Assembly: GCA_002331625.1 (NCBI GenBank)
Contig: DCZN01000008.1
Coordinates: forward strand, 1-32,921
DNA length: 32,921 bases
Source of the DNA: Nitrospira sp. UBA2083
Lineage (GTDB): Bacteria > Nitrospirota > Nitrospiria > Nitrospirales > Nitrospiraceae
Direction of reading: 5' to 3'
Shown: positions 7,622 to 16,907 of the stretch, in pieces
Layout of the letters: every line of letters starts with the position of its first letter
How positions within the stretch are numbered: position 1 is the stretch's first letter
Made by a program: the position numbers and the translations under genes
The notes under the pieces: model-generated
What the model saw: the letters and a program-made list of their open reading frames with translations, nothing else
The model's database searches: none
Told to the model about the DNA's origin: nothing

Positions 7622-8398
7622 TTAGACGGACTCTCCCACTTCCATATCAGCTTTTTTCGCTTCACTCAGAGGAGATGCGGTTTCCGTCGCCGGTTCCCCT
7701 TCCCAATACAAGATCCGACGGCAATAGGGACAGAGGTGCAGATCGTCTGAGCGTCTGACTTGGGCGATAAGCTGGGGCGGGATTTGGAGACGACAGCCGG
7801 CACAGATGCCGCCGCGGACTGCGGCCAACGGTTGGTCTTTGCGTGCCGCCTTGACCTGGTTGTACCGTTCAAGCAACATTCGGTCGACGCGTGCCGAGGC
7901 TTCTTGATACTCCGCCTCAAGCCGGGCCTGCTCCTTCGCGAGCTCCTTGTCTTGCGTGTCCAGCCGTTGCTTCTCCTGTATAAAGACCTTCTCAAGTTCG
8001 GTTTTTTTCTCCTGTATCTCTTTGCCCGTCTTCTGGAGCTGGTCGATCTTGTCCATGGCTAACAGAATCTTCTCTTCAAAGTCTCCTCGCTTCTTATTCG
8101 CCAACTCCACCTCAAACAAGTGCGCTTGATACTCTTTGTTGGTCTTCAGGCTCGCCGCATGCGATTTCATCTTCTCCGTGTGCGCTTCATGCGCTTCGAG
8201 ATCCTTCTCATGTCCACGCCGTTCCTTCGTCGCCGCATCGACCTCAGCCTTTGTGTCATGTACACATTGCGTTGCCTCCCTGAGAGGCGCCTCTGCGGCA
8301 TGGAGCTGTTCGGGGATCTTCCTGCGGGTTTCACTGATCTCCATGATACGGAGATCAAGCTTTTGGAGTTCGATGAGTGGGGAAAGTTTCTGGTTCAA
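7622..8398 (-). CDS. Zinc-ribbon coiled-coil protein (COG1579-like)
   Basis: The 258-residue protein is a long charged coiled coil (about residues 10-180, rich in E, K, Q and A) followed by a C4 zinc ribbon: CAGC (near 200) and CPYC (near 224), in the pattern GGICAGCRLQIPPQL...DLHLCPYCRRILYW. This is the COG1579/CT398 family, whose members are thought to be chaperone- or nucleic-acid-associated; the exact function is unknown. The start is TTG 8398 (MNQKLSPLIELQKLDLRI), preceded by AAGGA. The tRNA gene lies 53 bases upstream on the same strand, so the two may share a transcript. An acidic tail follows the ribbon. Confidence 0.85.
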   Translation of the reverse strand: MNQKLSPLIELQKLDLRIMEISETRRKIPEQLHAAEAPLREATQCVHDTKAEVDAATKERRGHEKDLEAHEAHTEKMKSHAASLKTNKEYQAHLFEVELANKKRGDFEEKILLAMDKIDQLQKTGKEIQEKKTELEKVFIQEKQRLDTQDKELAKEQARLEAEYQEASARVDRMLLERYNQVKAARKDQPLAAVRGGICAGCRLQIPPQLIAQVRRSDDLHLCPYCRRILYWEGEPATETASPLSEAKKADMEVGESV

Positions 8399-8451
8399 TG
8401 TATCCTTTCCATCAGCTCCCTCACTCGGAGGGTACGAGAAGCCTTTCCGGC

Positions 8452-8528
8452 TGGTGGGCCCACTAGGACTTGAACCTAGGACCAGCTGATTATGAGTCAG
8501 CCGCTCTAACCACCTGAGCTATGGGCCC
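8452..8528 (-). tRNA. tRNA with CAU anticodon, probably tRNA-Ile2 (lysidine type)
   Basis: On the minus strand the sequence folds as a complete tRNA: acceptor GGGCCCA pairs with TGGGCCC, the anticodon stem GCTGA/TCAGC encloses loop CTCATAA, the T loop is GTTCAAG, and CCA is encoded (8452-8454). The CAU anticodon could mean elongator Met, initiator Met or Ile2. Initiator is excluded by the paired 1-72 position and lack of the GGG/CCC anticodon stem. The C4-G69 and C5-G68 pairs and the general similarity to Ile2 tRNAs favour tRNA-Ile(CAU), in which TilS converts the wobble C to lysidine. This last step is inference. Confidence 0.9.
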
Positions 8529-8671
8529 TCTTCGGAAACGTGACGCCTCAGGATGAAGTCGAGTAAAAACTGGCCTAAACAGATTTCGTCCGATCCTCAA
8601 CCTTAACCTCGAGCGGATTTTAGGCCGCTGCTCCGAGCTGAGTCAAATCGTACCGGCTCACACTCCGAGAG

Positions 8672-10489
8672 CTACAAGCTCTCGACAAAGCTCCTCAGCT
8701 TCTTACTGCGGCTCGGATGTCGCAATTTTCTCAGCGCCTTGGCTTCAATCTGCCTAATGCGCTCGCGCGTCACTTCGAAGTCCTGGCCGACTTCTTCCAG
8801 AGTGTGATCGGTCGCTTCACCGATCCCGAATCGCTTGCGCAAGACTTTTTCCTCGCGCGGAGTCAAGGTTTCCAAGGCGCTGTTGATCTGACGCTGCAGG
8901 TCATAGCGAATCGCTGCCTCCAACGGCGACACGGCCTTCTTGTCTTCGATGAAATCGCCCAAGTGACTGTCTTCCTCTTCACCGATCGGCGTTTCCAGCG
9001 AGATAGGTTCGCGGGCGATTTTAAGGATCTTCCGCACCTTGTCCAACGGCAAGTCCATGCGCTCGGCGATTTCTTCAGGAAGCGGTTCTCGCCCCAGTTT
9101 CTGCACGAGATGCCGAGACGTCCGGATCAGTTTATTGATCGTTTCAATCATGTGCACCGGGATCCGGATCGTGCGCGCTTGATCCGCAATGGCCCGGGTG
9201 ATCGCCTGTCGGATCCACCATGTGGCATAGGTGCTGAACTTGTATCCGCGTTTGTATTCGAATTTATCGACCGCCTTCATGAGGCCGATATTGCCTTCTT
9301 GAATCAAATCAAGGAACTGGAGGCCTCGGTTCGTGTATTTCTTGGCGATACTGACGACGAGACGCAGATTCGCCTCGACCAATTCCGCTTTCCCACGTTT
9401 GACCTTTTCTTCAGCAACATCGAGATGCTTGACCGCGTCCTTGATCTCTTCTGCCGGAACAAGCGCTTCTTCCGTTTCGAGTTGGCGCACCCTCGCCTTC
9501 GCGGCTTGATACACTCTGCGAATCTCCAGCAACGTCTCTTCTGAGACGCCCGTCTTCCGCTTGACCGCCATGAAGTCGGTACGGCTGCGGCACATCTTTC
9601 TCAACAGCTCGGCCCCGGCCTCGCCGCCCACGCCAATGCGACGCTGACAGCTGACGGCTTCCCGCTCAGCCGCCCGGATTTGGATCGCAAGATCGCGGAC
9701 GCGCTGCACCATCCGCTCTTTCAGCACGCCGTGGAGATTCACCGATTCAATCTTATTCACGACCTGCTGACGGACCGCGTCAAACTGTTTCTTGAATTTC
9801 TTTTGTTTGGCTGGATCGTTGCTGAGATGTTTCCCCTTCTCTGCCAGCGCCTTCAGGGCGAGAGAGACTTTCCGCACCGAGTTCAACGCTTCGAGTGTCT
9901 TGACTCGGAGTTCTTCATAATCACGCTCGACCGGCTGCTGCTCTTCTTCGAAATCCTCCTCCGTCGCCTCTTGCACCGGCACGATTTCGCGCACATCGAT
10001 CTTCGCGTTTTTGAGCTGATCCCGTAGCGCCAAAACAAACTCAATCGTCATCGGCATTCCGTAAATCACCGAGGCGATATCGTTTTTCCCTTCTTCGATC
10101 CGTTTGGCGATCTCGATTTCCCCCTCCCGACTGAGGAGCGCCACGCTTCCCATTTCCTTGAGATAGAGCCGCACAGGATCGTCGGTACGGCTGAGCGCAC
10201 CTGGGGTCAGATCGATCGCCTTCTCGTTGTCCTCGTCGGAGTCCGACTCAACATCCTCGACCTCTTCACCACCGTCGGCCTCAGATCGTTTCGTAACCCG
10301 CTCGCCGTCCGTGGCTTCGACGATCTCGATATCCATCTCGCCAAACATGGCCATAATGCTGCCAAACTGATCCGAAGACACCACCTCCGCCGGCAAGGTG
10401 CTGTTGAGCTCGTCATACGTCAGGAAGCCTTTTTCCTTCCCGATCGTGATCAGCTTCTTCACCTCGCCCAATAATTCTTGTTTCGGCAT
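8672..10489 (-). CDS. rpoD: RNA polymerase primary sigma factor RpoD (sigma-70)
   Basis: The 605-residue protein directs RNA polymerase to housekeeping promoters. Region 1.1 is at the N-terminus ([23 protein letters not shown]), followed by an acidic linker ([15 protein letters not shown]), region 1.2 ([29 protein letters not shown]) and a large non-conserved region of about 230 residues. The region 2 core is classic ([49 protein letters not shown]), then region 3 ([12 protein letters not shown]) and region 4 with the -35-binding helix ([16 protein letters not shown]). The length is close to E. coli RpoD (613). It starts 2 bases after the dnaG stop codon, so both are in one operon, the classical macromolecular-synthesis arrangement without rpsU in the window. 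Confidence 0.98.
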   Translation of the reverse strand: MPKQELLGEVKKLITIGKEKGFLTYDELNSTLPAEVVSSDQFGSIMAMFGEMDIEIVEATDGERVTKRSEADGGEEVEDVESDSDEDNEKAIDLTPGALSRTDDPVRLYLKEMGSVALLSREGEIEIAKRIEEGKNDIASVIYGMPMTIEFVLALRDQLKNAKIDVREIVPVQEATEEDFEEEQQPVERDYEELRVKTLEALNSVRKVSLALKALAEKGKHLSNDPAKQKKFKKQFDAVRQQVVNKIESVNLHGVLKERMVQRVRDLAIQIRAAEREAVSCQRRIGVGGEAGAELLRKMCRSRTDFMAVKRKTGVSEETLLEIRRVYQAAKARVRQLETEEALVPAEEIKDAVKHLDVAEEKVKRGKAELVEANLRLVVSIAKKYTNRGLQFLDLIQEGNIGLMKAVDKFEYKRGYKFSTYATWWIRQAITRAIADQARTIRIPVHMIETINKLIRTSRHLVQKLGREPLPEEIAERMDLPLDKVRKILKIAREPISLETPIGEEEDSHLGDFIEDKKAVSPLEAAIRYDLQRQINSALETLTPREEKVLRKRFGIGEATDHTLEEVGQDFEVTRERIRQIEAKALRKLRHPSRSKKLRSFVESL

Positions 10490-10491
10490 GA

Positions 10492-12315
10492 CTACTCCTT
10501 CACCAATGTCATCACACCGGCGCTCGGCGTGCCGGCTTTCCGCATCCGTACTTCATTAATCTGGATATTCAAGACCCGCACTTCGTCTGCCCGGCCTTCA
10601 CGTTCAGCCGTCTTCAGGCGGCTGATCAGATCCCGCAGAGCGTGTTCCGTCCGTTTACGGTCAAGGCTGTTCAAACAGGCGTAGGCATGGGCCGACACAT
10701 CGTCGAAATGATCCTCGCGCATCGATAATTCCGTCGCCAAGGCACCACAGTCCGGATCATCCATCGACGCATCCAAGACCGACCTGAGCGTGATATGCCC
10801 TTCCCGATCCACATGATTGAGGGCGATTTCAACGAGCTTACGACTGGGCACGAGGGTAAAGGACTCCGGCCGCAAGCGCCGGACCTCAGCGGGGGACAAC
10901 TGTCCATGCAACATCAGGATGAGCAGATCCCTCTCTTCCGGACAGCCTTTGAATAAGTCCTGGAGCGGAATACTTTCTCTGGACGGCGTACGTGGTGCCG
11001 TTATGCCCCGTGTCGTCTGAGTCAGAAGGGAAGGATAGCGTTCGATCAGGCGGGACTCGCCGATCCCCAGCCGTTCCGCCACGACTCTGATGCGTTCCTG
11101 CCGCTCGATCGGATGCTCGCTCTTCTGCAAAATTCGCAGCACCTCATCGACGCTTCGGATCCGGCTTTCGAGTGAGCCGGCGTCGGCCTGCTCGACCGTG
11201 TGATTCAAGGCATAATCCAACAGACCCGGCGCAGCTGATTCTAATTGGGCGAACGCGCCAATCCCTTTCTTTCGCACAAAGGTGTCCGGATCTTCTCCTG
11301 CCGGCAGCGTGACAACCTTCACGCTCAATCCACTGTTGACGAAGAGATCCAATCCTCTCAATGCCGCGCGCACACCGGCCGCATCGGGGTCAAAGAGTAA
11401 TACGACTCGGTCGGCAAATCGCCGCAAGGCCTGAACATGTTCAGGGGTCAGCGCCGTCCCCAAGGTTGCAACAGTATGGGTCAGTCCTGCCTGATGCAGT
11501 GCGATCGCGTCGAAATAGCCTTCCACGACAATTACCGTCTTGGTCCGGACAATGGCTTCACGCGCCTGATCAAACGCAAAGAGCGTCTGTCCTTTCTTGA
11601 ACAGCGGCGTATCGGGGGAATTGAGATACTTGGGCATGCCGTCGCCCAGCACGCGACCACCGAATCCCACCACACGCTTACGCAGGTCGGTAATGGTGAA
11701 CATCACCCGTGCATGGAACTTGTCGTAATAGCCATTCCCATTGTGCCGTGGACTGATGAGTCCGGCGGGCAGCAGGTCGCTAGGGGAGAACCCTTTTTGA
11801 GACAGAAACTTGAACAGCCCATCCCACTCTTGAGACGACACGCCAATTTGGAACGCCTCTATGGTCGATGCTTGGATGCCACGTCTGGTCAGATACTCGC
11901 GGGCTGCCGCACCAATGCGTGGATCGCGTAGATTCGATTGAAACCATGAGAGAGCGGCCCGGTTGATTTCTTCGATACGATGGGTCAGCCCGCGTTGCCT
12001 TCGGTCTGCAGGCGATTCCTCCACCGCGATGCCCACCTTGTCTCCAAGCTCTCTCAGCACTTCCGGAAAGGTCGCCCCCGTAATCTTGGTTAGAAACGCA
12101 AAGACATCTCCCCCCGCCTTACAGCCAAAACAGTAAAACATTTGTTTGGAAGAGCTGACTGAGAATGAGGGACTCTTTTCCTGATGAAAGGGACACAACC
12201 CGACGAGGTTCTGACCCGCCCGCCTGAGTGAGACATGGTGGCCGACAACATCCGCAATATCGATTCTGTCTCGTATTCGATTCTTGATATCGTCGGAAAT
12301 CAGGCCTCGGCCCAC
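10492..12315 (-). CDS. dnaG: DNA primase DnaG
   Basis: DnaG makes RNA primers for replication at the fork with DnaB helicase. The N-terminal CHC2 zinc-binding domain shows [11 protein letters not shown] and [13 protein letters not shown]. The TOPRIM catalytic centre shows [15 protein letters not shown] and LLFDPDAAG with its acidic residues, and the C-terminal helicase-binding part follows. GTG 12315 is preferred because [19 protein letters not shown] then matches the normal N-terminus and GGAG lies about 11 bases before it. A second GTG at 12348 gives 11 more residues but has no good ribosome site. The gene ends 2 bases before rpoD. Confidence 0.97.
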   Translation of the reverse strand: MGRGLISDDIKNRIRDRIDIADVVGHHVSLRRAGQNLVGLCPFHQEKSPSFSVSSSKQMFYCFGCKAGGDVFAFLTKITGATFPEVLRELGDKVGIAVEESPADRRQRGLTHRIEEINRAALSWFQSNLRDPRIGAAAREYLTRRGIQASTIEAFQIGVSSQEWDGLFKFLSQKGFSPSDLLPAGLISPRHNGNGYYDKFHARVMFTITDLRKRVVGFGGRVLGDGMPKYLNSPDTPLFKKGQTLFAFDQAREAIVRTKTVIVVEGYFDAIALHQAGLTHTVATLGTALTPEHVQALRRFADRVVLLFDPDAAGVRAALRGLDLFVNSGLSVKVVTLPAGEDPDTFVRKKGIGAFAQLESAAPGLLDYALNHTVEQADAGSLESRIRSVDEVLRILQKSEHPIERQERIRVVAERLGIGESRLIERYPSLLTQTTRGITAPRTPSRESIPLQDLFKGCPEERDLLILMLHGQLSPAEVRRLRPESFTLVPSRKLVEIALNHVDREGHITLRSVLDASMDDPDCGALATELSMREDHFDDVSAHAYACLNSLDRKRTEHALRDLISRLKTAEREGRADEVRVLNIQINEVRMRKAGTPSAGVMTLVKE

Positions 12316-12384
12316 GAGAGTCTCAGCTCCTACGTTCCCGTCGCACACGACCTGACGAGGCGGTTGTTCAGTAATCGGATTAAT

Positions 12385-12423
12385 TGACCGGTCAGATTAA
12401 CAGACGAATGGAAACCCTGTCAA
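12385..12423 (-). promoter_or_regulatory. Predicted dnaG-rpoD promoter with overlapping palindrome
   Basis: On the minus strand TTGACA (12423-12418) and GTTAAT (12401-12396) are 16 bases apart. Just downstream, near the expected transcription start, lies TGACCGGTCA (12385-12394), a perfect 10-bp palindrome flanked by TTAAT and ATTAA arms with one extra base. The position suggests an operator on the macromolecular-synthesis operon. Motif match only. Confidence 0.5.
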
Positions 12424-12437
12424 TTCAGAGAATGTCA

Positions 12438-12782
12438 TCATCCTGGCGGCCAGGCCATATGACGCCCGCCCATGACATGGAAATGGAGGTGGAAGACGGT
12501 TTGCCCCCCATCACGCCCGGTGTTGGCCACGAAACGGAACCCGGAGTCGGCGAGCCCTTTGTCCCTCGCAACCTTCGTACAGGTCAGCAACAATCTTGCT
12601 AGTAGCGTCTGATCTGCCTCGCCCAGGTCTTGAACGGACGCTACATGCCTCTTGGGAATCACCAGTGTATGCACAGGGGACTGAGGATGGATGTCGTCAA
12701 ACGCGAGGGTGTGGTCGTCTTCATGTACGACCTTGGCCGGAATGGTCTTTGCCACAATCTTGCAAAACAAACAGTCGCTCAT
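12438..12782 (-). CDS. HIT family protein (HinT-like)
   Basis: The 114-residue protein carries the histidine triad HLHFHVMGG near residue 100 and the family N-terminus CLFCKIVAKTIPAKVVHEDDHTLAFDDIHPQSPVHTLVIPKRHV. HIT proteins of the HinT group hydrolyse purine nucleoside phosphoramidates and are cytoplasmic dimers. The two cysteines of CLFC could bind zinc as in some relatives. Length and ends are normal. It starts 10 bases after the hisIE stop codon, so it is the last gene of the his cluster, a common position for HIT genes in bacteria. Confidence 0.93.
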   Translation of the reverse strand: MSDCLFCKIVAKTIPAKVVHEDDHTLAFDDIHPQSPVHTLVIPKRHVASVQDLGEADQTLLARLLLTCTKVARDKGLADSGFRFVANTGRDGGQTVFHLHFHVMGGRHMAWPPG

Positions 12783-12792
12783 GGCCAGCTCC

Positions 12793-13461
12793 TCACCGGG
12801 TCACTCGCAACCCAGATTTGCCAACACGCTTGCCTAACTCTTGATAGATATCGTGCAGTGCCAGATCGTGATATCCCAATACCATTAGGGTGTGGAACAA
12901 CAGATCCGCCACCTCATACACGATTTCTTCTTTCTTGCCGCCTTTCGAGGCCAGCAACACCTCACCCGCCTCTTCTGCCACTTTCTTCAGAATTTTGTCA
13001 TGGCCAGCCTCAAATAGCTTCGAGGTATACGATCCGGCTTGCGGAGATGCTCGTCGCGCGCAGATGGTCCGCAACACCGATTCAAGAATACCCCCAGCCG
13101 CATCCTGCGTCTTCTCTCCGACCATCCGACCCTGCTCATCCAGCCTGGAGAAGAAGCAGGCCCGCTCGCCGGTATGACAGGTCGGTCCCACTGGTTGGGC
13201 CTTTACCAGAACCGTATCGTGATCGCAGTCGACAAAAAGTTCTTTGACCTGCAGTGTGTGGCCGGAGGTTTCACCTTTTTCCCACAGCCTATTTCGGGAC
13301 CGGCTCCAGAAATGGACGTTCTTTGTGGCAAGGGTCTTGGCAATTGCCTCTTGATTCATATAGCCAAGCATGAGCACGGTCCCGTCAAGCCAATCCTGCA
13401 CGACAGCTGGAAGGAGGCCGTGCTGATCGAATTTGAACTGATCTGTTAGTCCTTGGCTCAT
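12793..13461 (-). CDS. hisIE: Bifunctional phosphoribosyl-AMP cyclohydrolase / phosphoribosyl-ATP diphosphatase
   Basis: This 222-residue fusion catalyses steps 2 and 3 of histidine biosynthesis. Residues 1-120 are the HisI cyclohydrolase: GYMNQEAIAKTL, WSRSRNRLWEKGETSGH, the metal-binding DCDHDTVL and the zinc site PTCHTGERACFF. Residues 125-222 are the HisE pyrophosphohydrolase: SPQAGSYTSKLFEAG, KKVAEEAGEVLLAS and YEVADLLFHTLMVL. Both halves appear intact. It follows hisF by 4 bases and precedes the HIT gene. Confidence 0.96.
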   Translation of the reverse strand: MSQGLTDQFKFDQHGLLPAVVQDWLDGTVLMLGYMNQEAIAKTLATKNVHFWSRSRNRLWEKGETSGHTLQVKELFVDCDHDTVLVKAQPVGPTCHTGERACFFSRLDEQGRMVGEKTQDAAGGILESVLRTICARRASPQAGSYTSKLFEAGHDKILKKVAEEAGEVLLASKGGKKEEIVYEVADLLFHTLMVLGYHDLALHDIYQELGKRVGKSGLRVTR

Positions 13462-13465
13462 CTGC

Positions 13466-14245
13466 TCATGCTGCCTTCACCGGGAATTCCAATCGCACCG
13501 GGACCCCGCGTTCTCTCAAATAGGCTTTGGCCTGGGGAATCGTATAGGTCCGAAAATGAAAAATCGATGCCGCTAAGACCGCATCGGCGTTTCCCTTGAC
13601 GAAACCATCGTACAGATGATCCAACGTTCCAACTCCTCCGGACGCAATCACGGGAATCGACACCGCGCCTGATACGGCAGCGGTCAGATCTAAATCATAC
13701 CCGGTTTGCCGGCCATCCTGATCCATACTCGTTAAGAGAATCTCACCGGCACCGTACCCTTCCATGCGTGTCGCCCACTCAACCACATCAAGCCCGGTCT
13801 GTTTTCTGCCCCCATGGGTGAAGATTTCCCATCGATCCGGCGCAACAGATTTCGCATCGATCGCGACGACGATACACTGCGTCCCAAATCGCTGTGCGGC
13901 TTCGCGAACGAACTCCGACCGCTGAATCGCAGCGGTATTGATGCTGACTTTGTCCGCCCCTGCATTCAATAAGGCTCGGATATCCTCGATTGTCCGCACC
14001 CCACCACCGACCGTCACCGGCATAAAGACACGGGCGGCCGTACGTTCGACGACGTCGATAATCGTCTTTCGGTTTTCATGGGAAGCCGTAATATCGAGAA
14101 AGCAGAGTTCGTCCGCTCCTTCCTGATCATATCCAACCGCAGCTTCGACCGGGTCTCCGGCATCACGGAGATTCACAAAGCTGACGCCCTTGACCACGCG
14201 GCCCTCTTTGACATCGAGACAGGGAATAATGCGCTTGGTCAGCAT
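13466..14245 (-). CDS. hisF: Imidazole glycerol phosphate synthase, cyclase subunit HisF
   Basis: HisF is the TIM-barrel cyclase that joins ammonia from HisH with PRFAR to give imidazole glycerol phosphate and AICAR. The 259-residue sequence has the typical start [19 protein letters not shown] with the catalytic Asp, [22 protein letters not shown] with the second catalytic Asp, LLTSMDQDG and PVIASGGVG. The length is normal (250-260). The gene lies 17 bases after hisA; its partner hisH is upstream in the same cluster. Confidence 0.98.
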   Translation of the reverse strand: MLTKRIIPCLDVKEGRVVKGVSFVNLRDAGDPVEAAVGYDQEGADELCFLDITASHENRKTIIDVVERTAARVFMPVTVGGGVRTIEDIRALLNAGADKVSINTAAIQRSEFVREAAQRFGTQCIVVAIDAKSVAPDRWEIFTHGGRKQTGLDVVEWATRMEGYGAGEILLTSMDQDGRQTGYDLDLTAAVSGAVSIPVIASGGVGTLDHLYDGFVKGNADAVLAASIFHFRTYTIPQAKAYLRERGVPVRLEFPVKAA

Positions 14246-14262
14246 GTTAATCCAGTCAGGGG

Positions 14263-14991
14263 TTAGGTGTGAGGTGTAAGCGCCGCCAGCGCGGCCTGAT
14301 AATCCAGCTTCCCGTCATAGAGGGCTTTGCCGACGATGGCGCCTTCAATCCGAGGCCCAAGAGATCGCACCGCCAACAGATCCTCGATTCGGCTGATCCC
14401 TCCGGAGGCAATCACAGGAAACGACGACGAGGCCGTGACTTCCTTTAACGCCGGAACATTCGGCCCATTCAACATCCCATCCCGTGCAATATCCGTATAG
14501 ATGACCGCCCCGATCGCCAGTCCTCCGACTTCCTTCAATAAATCAATGGCGCTCGTATCCGATACCGCCGTCCACCCCTTCACCGCAACCTTGCCGGCGC
14601 GCGCATCGAGACCGAGCAAGATTTGGCGAGGAAATTCTGTGCACGCCTGTTCGAGAAATGCTCGATCCGTCAGGGCAGACGTTCCCAGAACAACACGTGA
14701 CACACCGGCCTGTAGATACCGTCGAACCGTTTCAATATTCCTGATCCCTCCTCCGACTTGAACGTGAACCGTGACCGCCTTGAGCACTGCCTCGATCTGA
14801 AAGAGATTCTTTGGCTCACCATCAACCGCGCCGTTCAAATCGACCACATGAATCAGGCCGGCTCCGCTCTGTTGCCACTTACGCGCAATACCAACGACAT
14901 CATCAGAGTAGACCGTCTCGGCCGCCATGTCACCTTGGCGCAGTCGTACGCACCGTCCGTCTTTCAAATCAATCGCTGGAATGACCACCAT
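14263..14991 (-). CDS. hisA: Phosphoribosylformimino-AICAR isomerase HisA
   Basis: HisA is the TIM-barrel ProFAR isomerase of histidine synthesis. The 242 residues start [20 protein letters not shown] with the catalytic Asp, then [42 protein letters not shown] with the second catalytic Asp, [14 protein letters not shown] and PVIASGGIS. All are typical and complete. It begins one base after the stop codon of the lipoprotein gene. Confidence 0.98.
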   Translation of the reverse strand: MVVIPAIDLKDGRCVRLRQGDMAAETVYSDDVVGIARKWQQSGAGLIHVVDLNGAVDGEPKNLFQIEAVLKAVTVHVQVGGGIRNIETVRRYLQAGVSRVVLGTSALTDRAFLEQACTEFPRQILLGLDARAGKVAVKGWTAVSDTSAIDLLKEVGGLAIGAVIYTDIARDGMLNGPNVPALKEVTASSSFPVIASGGISRIEDLLAVRSLGPRIEGAIVGKALYDGKLDYQAALAALTPHT

Positions 14992-14992
14992 G

Positions 14993-15736
14993 TCACTTAT
15001 CCCCTGCTTCGCCGAACGGAAACTCCTTCAAGACTTCATTGACTCCGTATTCCGCCAATTCCGCGGCGGTCACGAAGGCCCATCGCTGCAAGAAGCCTAA
15101 GAGATCCTCGGTCATGGGTCGCTGCCGTTCATAATACCCACCAGCCCAGAGGACTTGCCCGTCTGCGGCCACCACCTTGGTCTCAAAGCCGACCGTCGCA
15201 GGCGGATTGGCTCCCAGTCGACTACCCACCCGTTCTTGGTAAACAGACACGAGCCCAACTAAGGTGGCATCCACGTTCAATTTCTTGGCAACCGCAGCAG
15301 CCGTCTTTTCCGAACTCGCTCCTATCTGTGTACTATCCGCTAACGACGCTTTGACCGATTCGCCGGGAGACAAGACCTGAATACCTTTTCGGTCTCGAAG
15401 TCGCCCCCAGAATAGTTCTGTCACCTTCTCAGCTGCATATCCCGGCACAGACATAGTCTGCTTGTGCAGAGGATGCGCCTCCGACGGGATGTGCAACGAA
15501 ATGTCCGCTTGACGGACCCCCTGCGGGGTCGGGATAAAGAGATCATCTTGATCACGGACCTGAGGCGTAGAAATCACTGCAAACGGAAGCAGCGCAATCG
15601 AGCGAATGTGATATCGGGAGAGCTCCGGCGAGGATTTCGTCGCCACTTTTGACCCGCTGCAGCCCGACGCCAGGCTCCCTAGCCCCATCACGCTGATGAC
15701 CAGAACCACACGGAGCAACAACGAACGTCGTCTCAC
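14993..15736 (-). CDS. Lipoprotein of unknown function, inserted in the his cluster
   Basis: The 247-residue product starts VEVRRRS-like (GTG 15736), with a signal peptide LLLRVVLVISVMGLGSLASGC whose ASGC is a lipobox, so a membrane-anchored lipoprotein is likely. GTG 15736 is chosen because it overlaps the hisH stop codon as GTGA and has GGAG 7 bases upstream; the frame is open further upstream inside hisH. The mature part has RSIALLPFAVIS, VTELFWGRLRDRKGIQVLSPGE, AVAKKLNVDATLVGLVSVYQERVGSRLG and GQVLWAGGYYERQRPM. This order (LPF strand, subunit variable region, alpha helix, GxV.xY) resembles CsgG/LpoB/TolB-N-like lipoproteins, but I do not recognise the family. No known histidine function. 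Translation is coupled on both sides. Confidence 0.85.
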   Translation of the reverse strand: MRRRSLLLRVVLVISVMGLGSLASGCSGSKVATKSSPELSRYHIRSIALLPFAVISTPQVRDQDDLFIPTPQGVRQADISLHIPSEAHPLHKQTMSVPGYAAEKVTELFWGRLRDRKGIQVLSPGESVKASLADSTQIGASSEKTAAAVAKKLNVDATLVGLVSVYQERVGSRLGANPPATVGFETKVVAADGQVLWAGGYYERQRPMTEDLLGFLQRWAFVTAAELAEYGVNEVLKEFPFGEAGDK

Positions 15737-16341
15737 TTCCACGCTCCAAAATTCTTGATTAATTGCAGACCAACTGCCTGACTCTTCTCCGGATGAAATT
15801 GGCATGCCACCACATTGTCCTTCCAAATACTGGACGCGAAGGGTATGCCATAATTCGTGGTGGTGGCCGTAATCTGCTTGTCGCCAGGATCCACGAAGAA
15901 GGAATGAACAAAGTACCAATTCGACCCGTCAGCAATACCTTCAAACAGTGGACAAGGCCTTTGGATGTTGACCTGATTCCAACCCATATGCGGCACCTTG
16001 AGGGCCTGACCCTTTGCGAAAGCCCGAACTTTTCCAGGGAACAAGTCCAGACCTTCATGTCTGCCGAACTCTTCACTCTCCGTAAACAACAGCTGGAATC
16101 CCAGACAGATTCCCAAGAACGGTTTCCCGGACTGAATCGCAGCCTTGATGGGCTCAATTAATCCATACTGCTTCAGATTCGCCATGCAATCCCCAAACGC
16201 CCCGACCCCCGGCAAAACCACATGACTCGCATTCCGAATAGCAGCTGCATCACGCGTCACGATCGCTTGATGCCCTACCGCCTCGAAGGCTTTGGACACA
16301 CTGCGCAAATTTCCCATTCCATAGTCGATGATGGCAATCAT
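15733..16341 (-). CDS. hisH: Imidazole glycerol phosphate synthase, glutaminase subunit HisH
   Basis: HisH is the class I glutamine amidotransferase that supplies ammonia to HisF. The 202 residues begin IAIIDYGMGNLRSVSKAFE and contain the oxyanion-site motif LPGVGAFGDCM, the nucleophile Cys in GICLGFQLLF and the catalytic His/Glu in CQFHPEKSQ. All are intact. Its ATG overlaps the stop codon of a small upstream ORF (ATGA), and its stop overlaps the lipoprotein start (GTGA), so it is tightly coupled in its operon. Confidence 0.97.
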   Translation of the reverse strand: MIAIIDYGMGNLRSVSKAFEAVGHQAIVTRDAAAIRNASHVVLPGVGAFGDCMANLKQYGLIEPIKAAIQSGKPFLGICLGFQLLFTESEEFGRHEGLDLFPGKVRAFAKGQALKVPHMGWNQVNIQRPCPLFEGIADGSNWYFVHSFFVDPGDKQITATTTNYGIPFASSIWKDNVVACQFHPEKSQAVGLQLIKNFGAWK

Positions 16342-16535
16342 AGCTCTTCCGGGTATTCAAGAGCCGTAACAATACCGCAACTGGGATCATCCTGCCACTG
16401 GCAATCTATGCCGTCCAGATCCACCGGATACTGCCGATCTACCTCGTTTGGTCGAGGGCTTTCGATTGACAGGATGGGACTGAACCAGTAGCCTGAGCTG
16501 GTCGAAACAGGGACCCAATATGAACGACGATGCAT
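16338..16535 (-). CDS. Small ORF coupled to hisH, possibly a gene remnant
   Basis: A 65-residue frame ends at TGA 16338-16340, overlapping the hisH ATG as ATGA, which suggests coupled translation. The last 30 residues (YPVDLDGIDCQWQDDPSCG, then IVTALEYPEEL) look like a genuine protein C-terminus. The first half is less convincing: the only ATG (16535) has no ribosome site and overlaps the start of the divergent mntA-like gene by 16 bases. It may be the 3' end of an ancestral operon gene whose 5' part was replaced by the accessory segment. I do not recognise the family. Confidence 0.4.
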   Translation of the reverse strand: MHRRSYWVPVSTSSGYWFSPILSIESPRPNEVDRQYPVDLDGIDCQWQDDPSCGIVTALEYPEEL

Positions 16536-16813
16536 TAACCGAATTCGTCAGACAAGCGATCCCCGACCTCATTGTTCTGTACCGATTTGGCTCGCAAACA
16601 AAGGGACTCGCACGCCCTGACAGCGATGTGGATCTCGCCCTGCTGGCACGCCAGCCCGTACCACCATTACGTCGATTTGAACTTGCCCAGGAACTGGCGG
16701 CACACCTGCATCGTGATGTGGACTTCGTGGATCTTTGCGCGACGTCCACCGTGATGCGCATGCAAGTCATCTCAACCGGAGAATGCCTTTTCACGGTAAG
16801 TGATCGGCTATAA
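16520..16813 (+). CDS. MntA-like nucleotidyltransferase antitoxin, truncated by an in-frame stop
   Basis: The 97-residue product has the minimal nucleotidyltransferase motif GSQTKGLARPDSDVDLALLA (GS and DxD metal-binding residues) typical of MntA, the antitoxin that AMPylates the HepT toxin. The TAA at 16811-16813 is followed in the same frame by 35 sense codons, including EDLVYSTYARLNEERREIL, which is the normal C-terminal helix of such proteins, up to TGA at 16916-16918. The full frame would be about 132 residues, the usual length, and would overlap the hepT start by 11 bases. So the stop looks like a nonsense mutation, though the catalytic part is kept. Confidence 0.8.
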   Translation: MNDDALTEFVRQAIPDLIVLYRFGSQTKGLARPDSDVDLALLARQPVPPLRRFELAQELAAHLHRDVDFVDLCATSTVMRMQVISTGECLFTVSDRL

Positions 16814-16907
16814 GGAGAGTTCGAAGATCTGGTCTACTCGACCTATGCCCGGCTGAACGAAGAGCGGCGAGAAATTCTCAACGATTTCCGGACGCGGGGA
16901 TCCGTAT

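Noticed and set aside
8572..8671. Terminator after rpoD
   Set aside because: A GCGG/CCGC hairpin exists near 8620, but it is short and not followed by a T run on the minus strand.
8717..9544. Plus-strand open frame of 275 codons
   Set aside because: Antisense of rpoD; no family signal.
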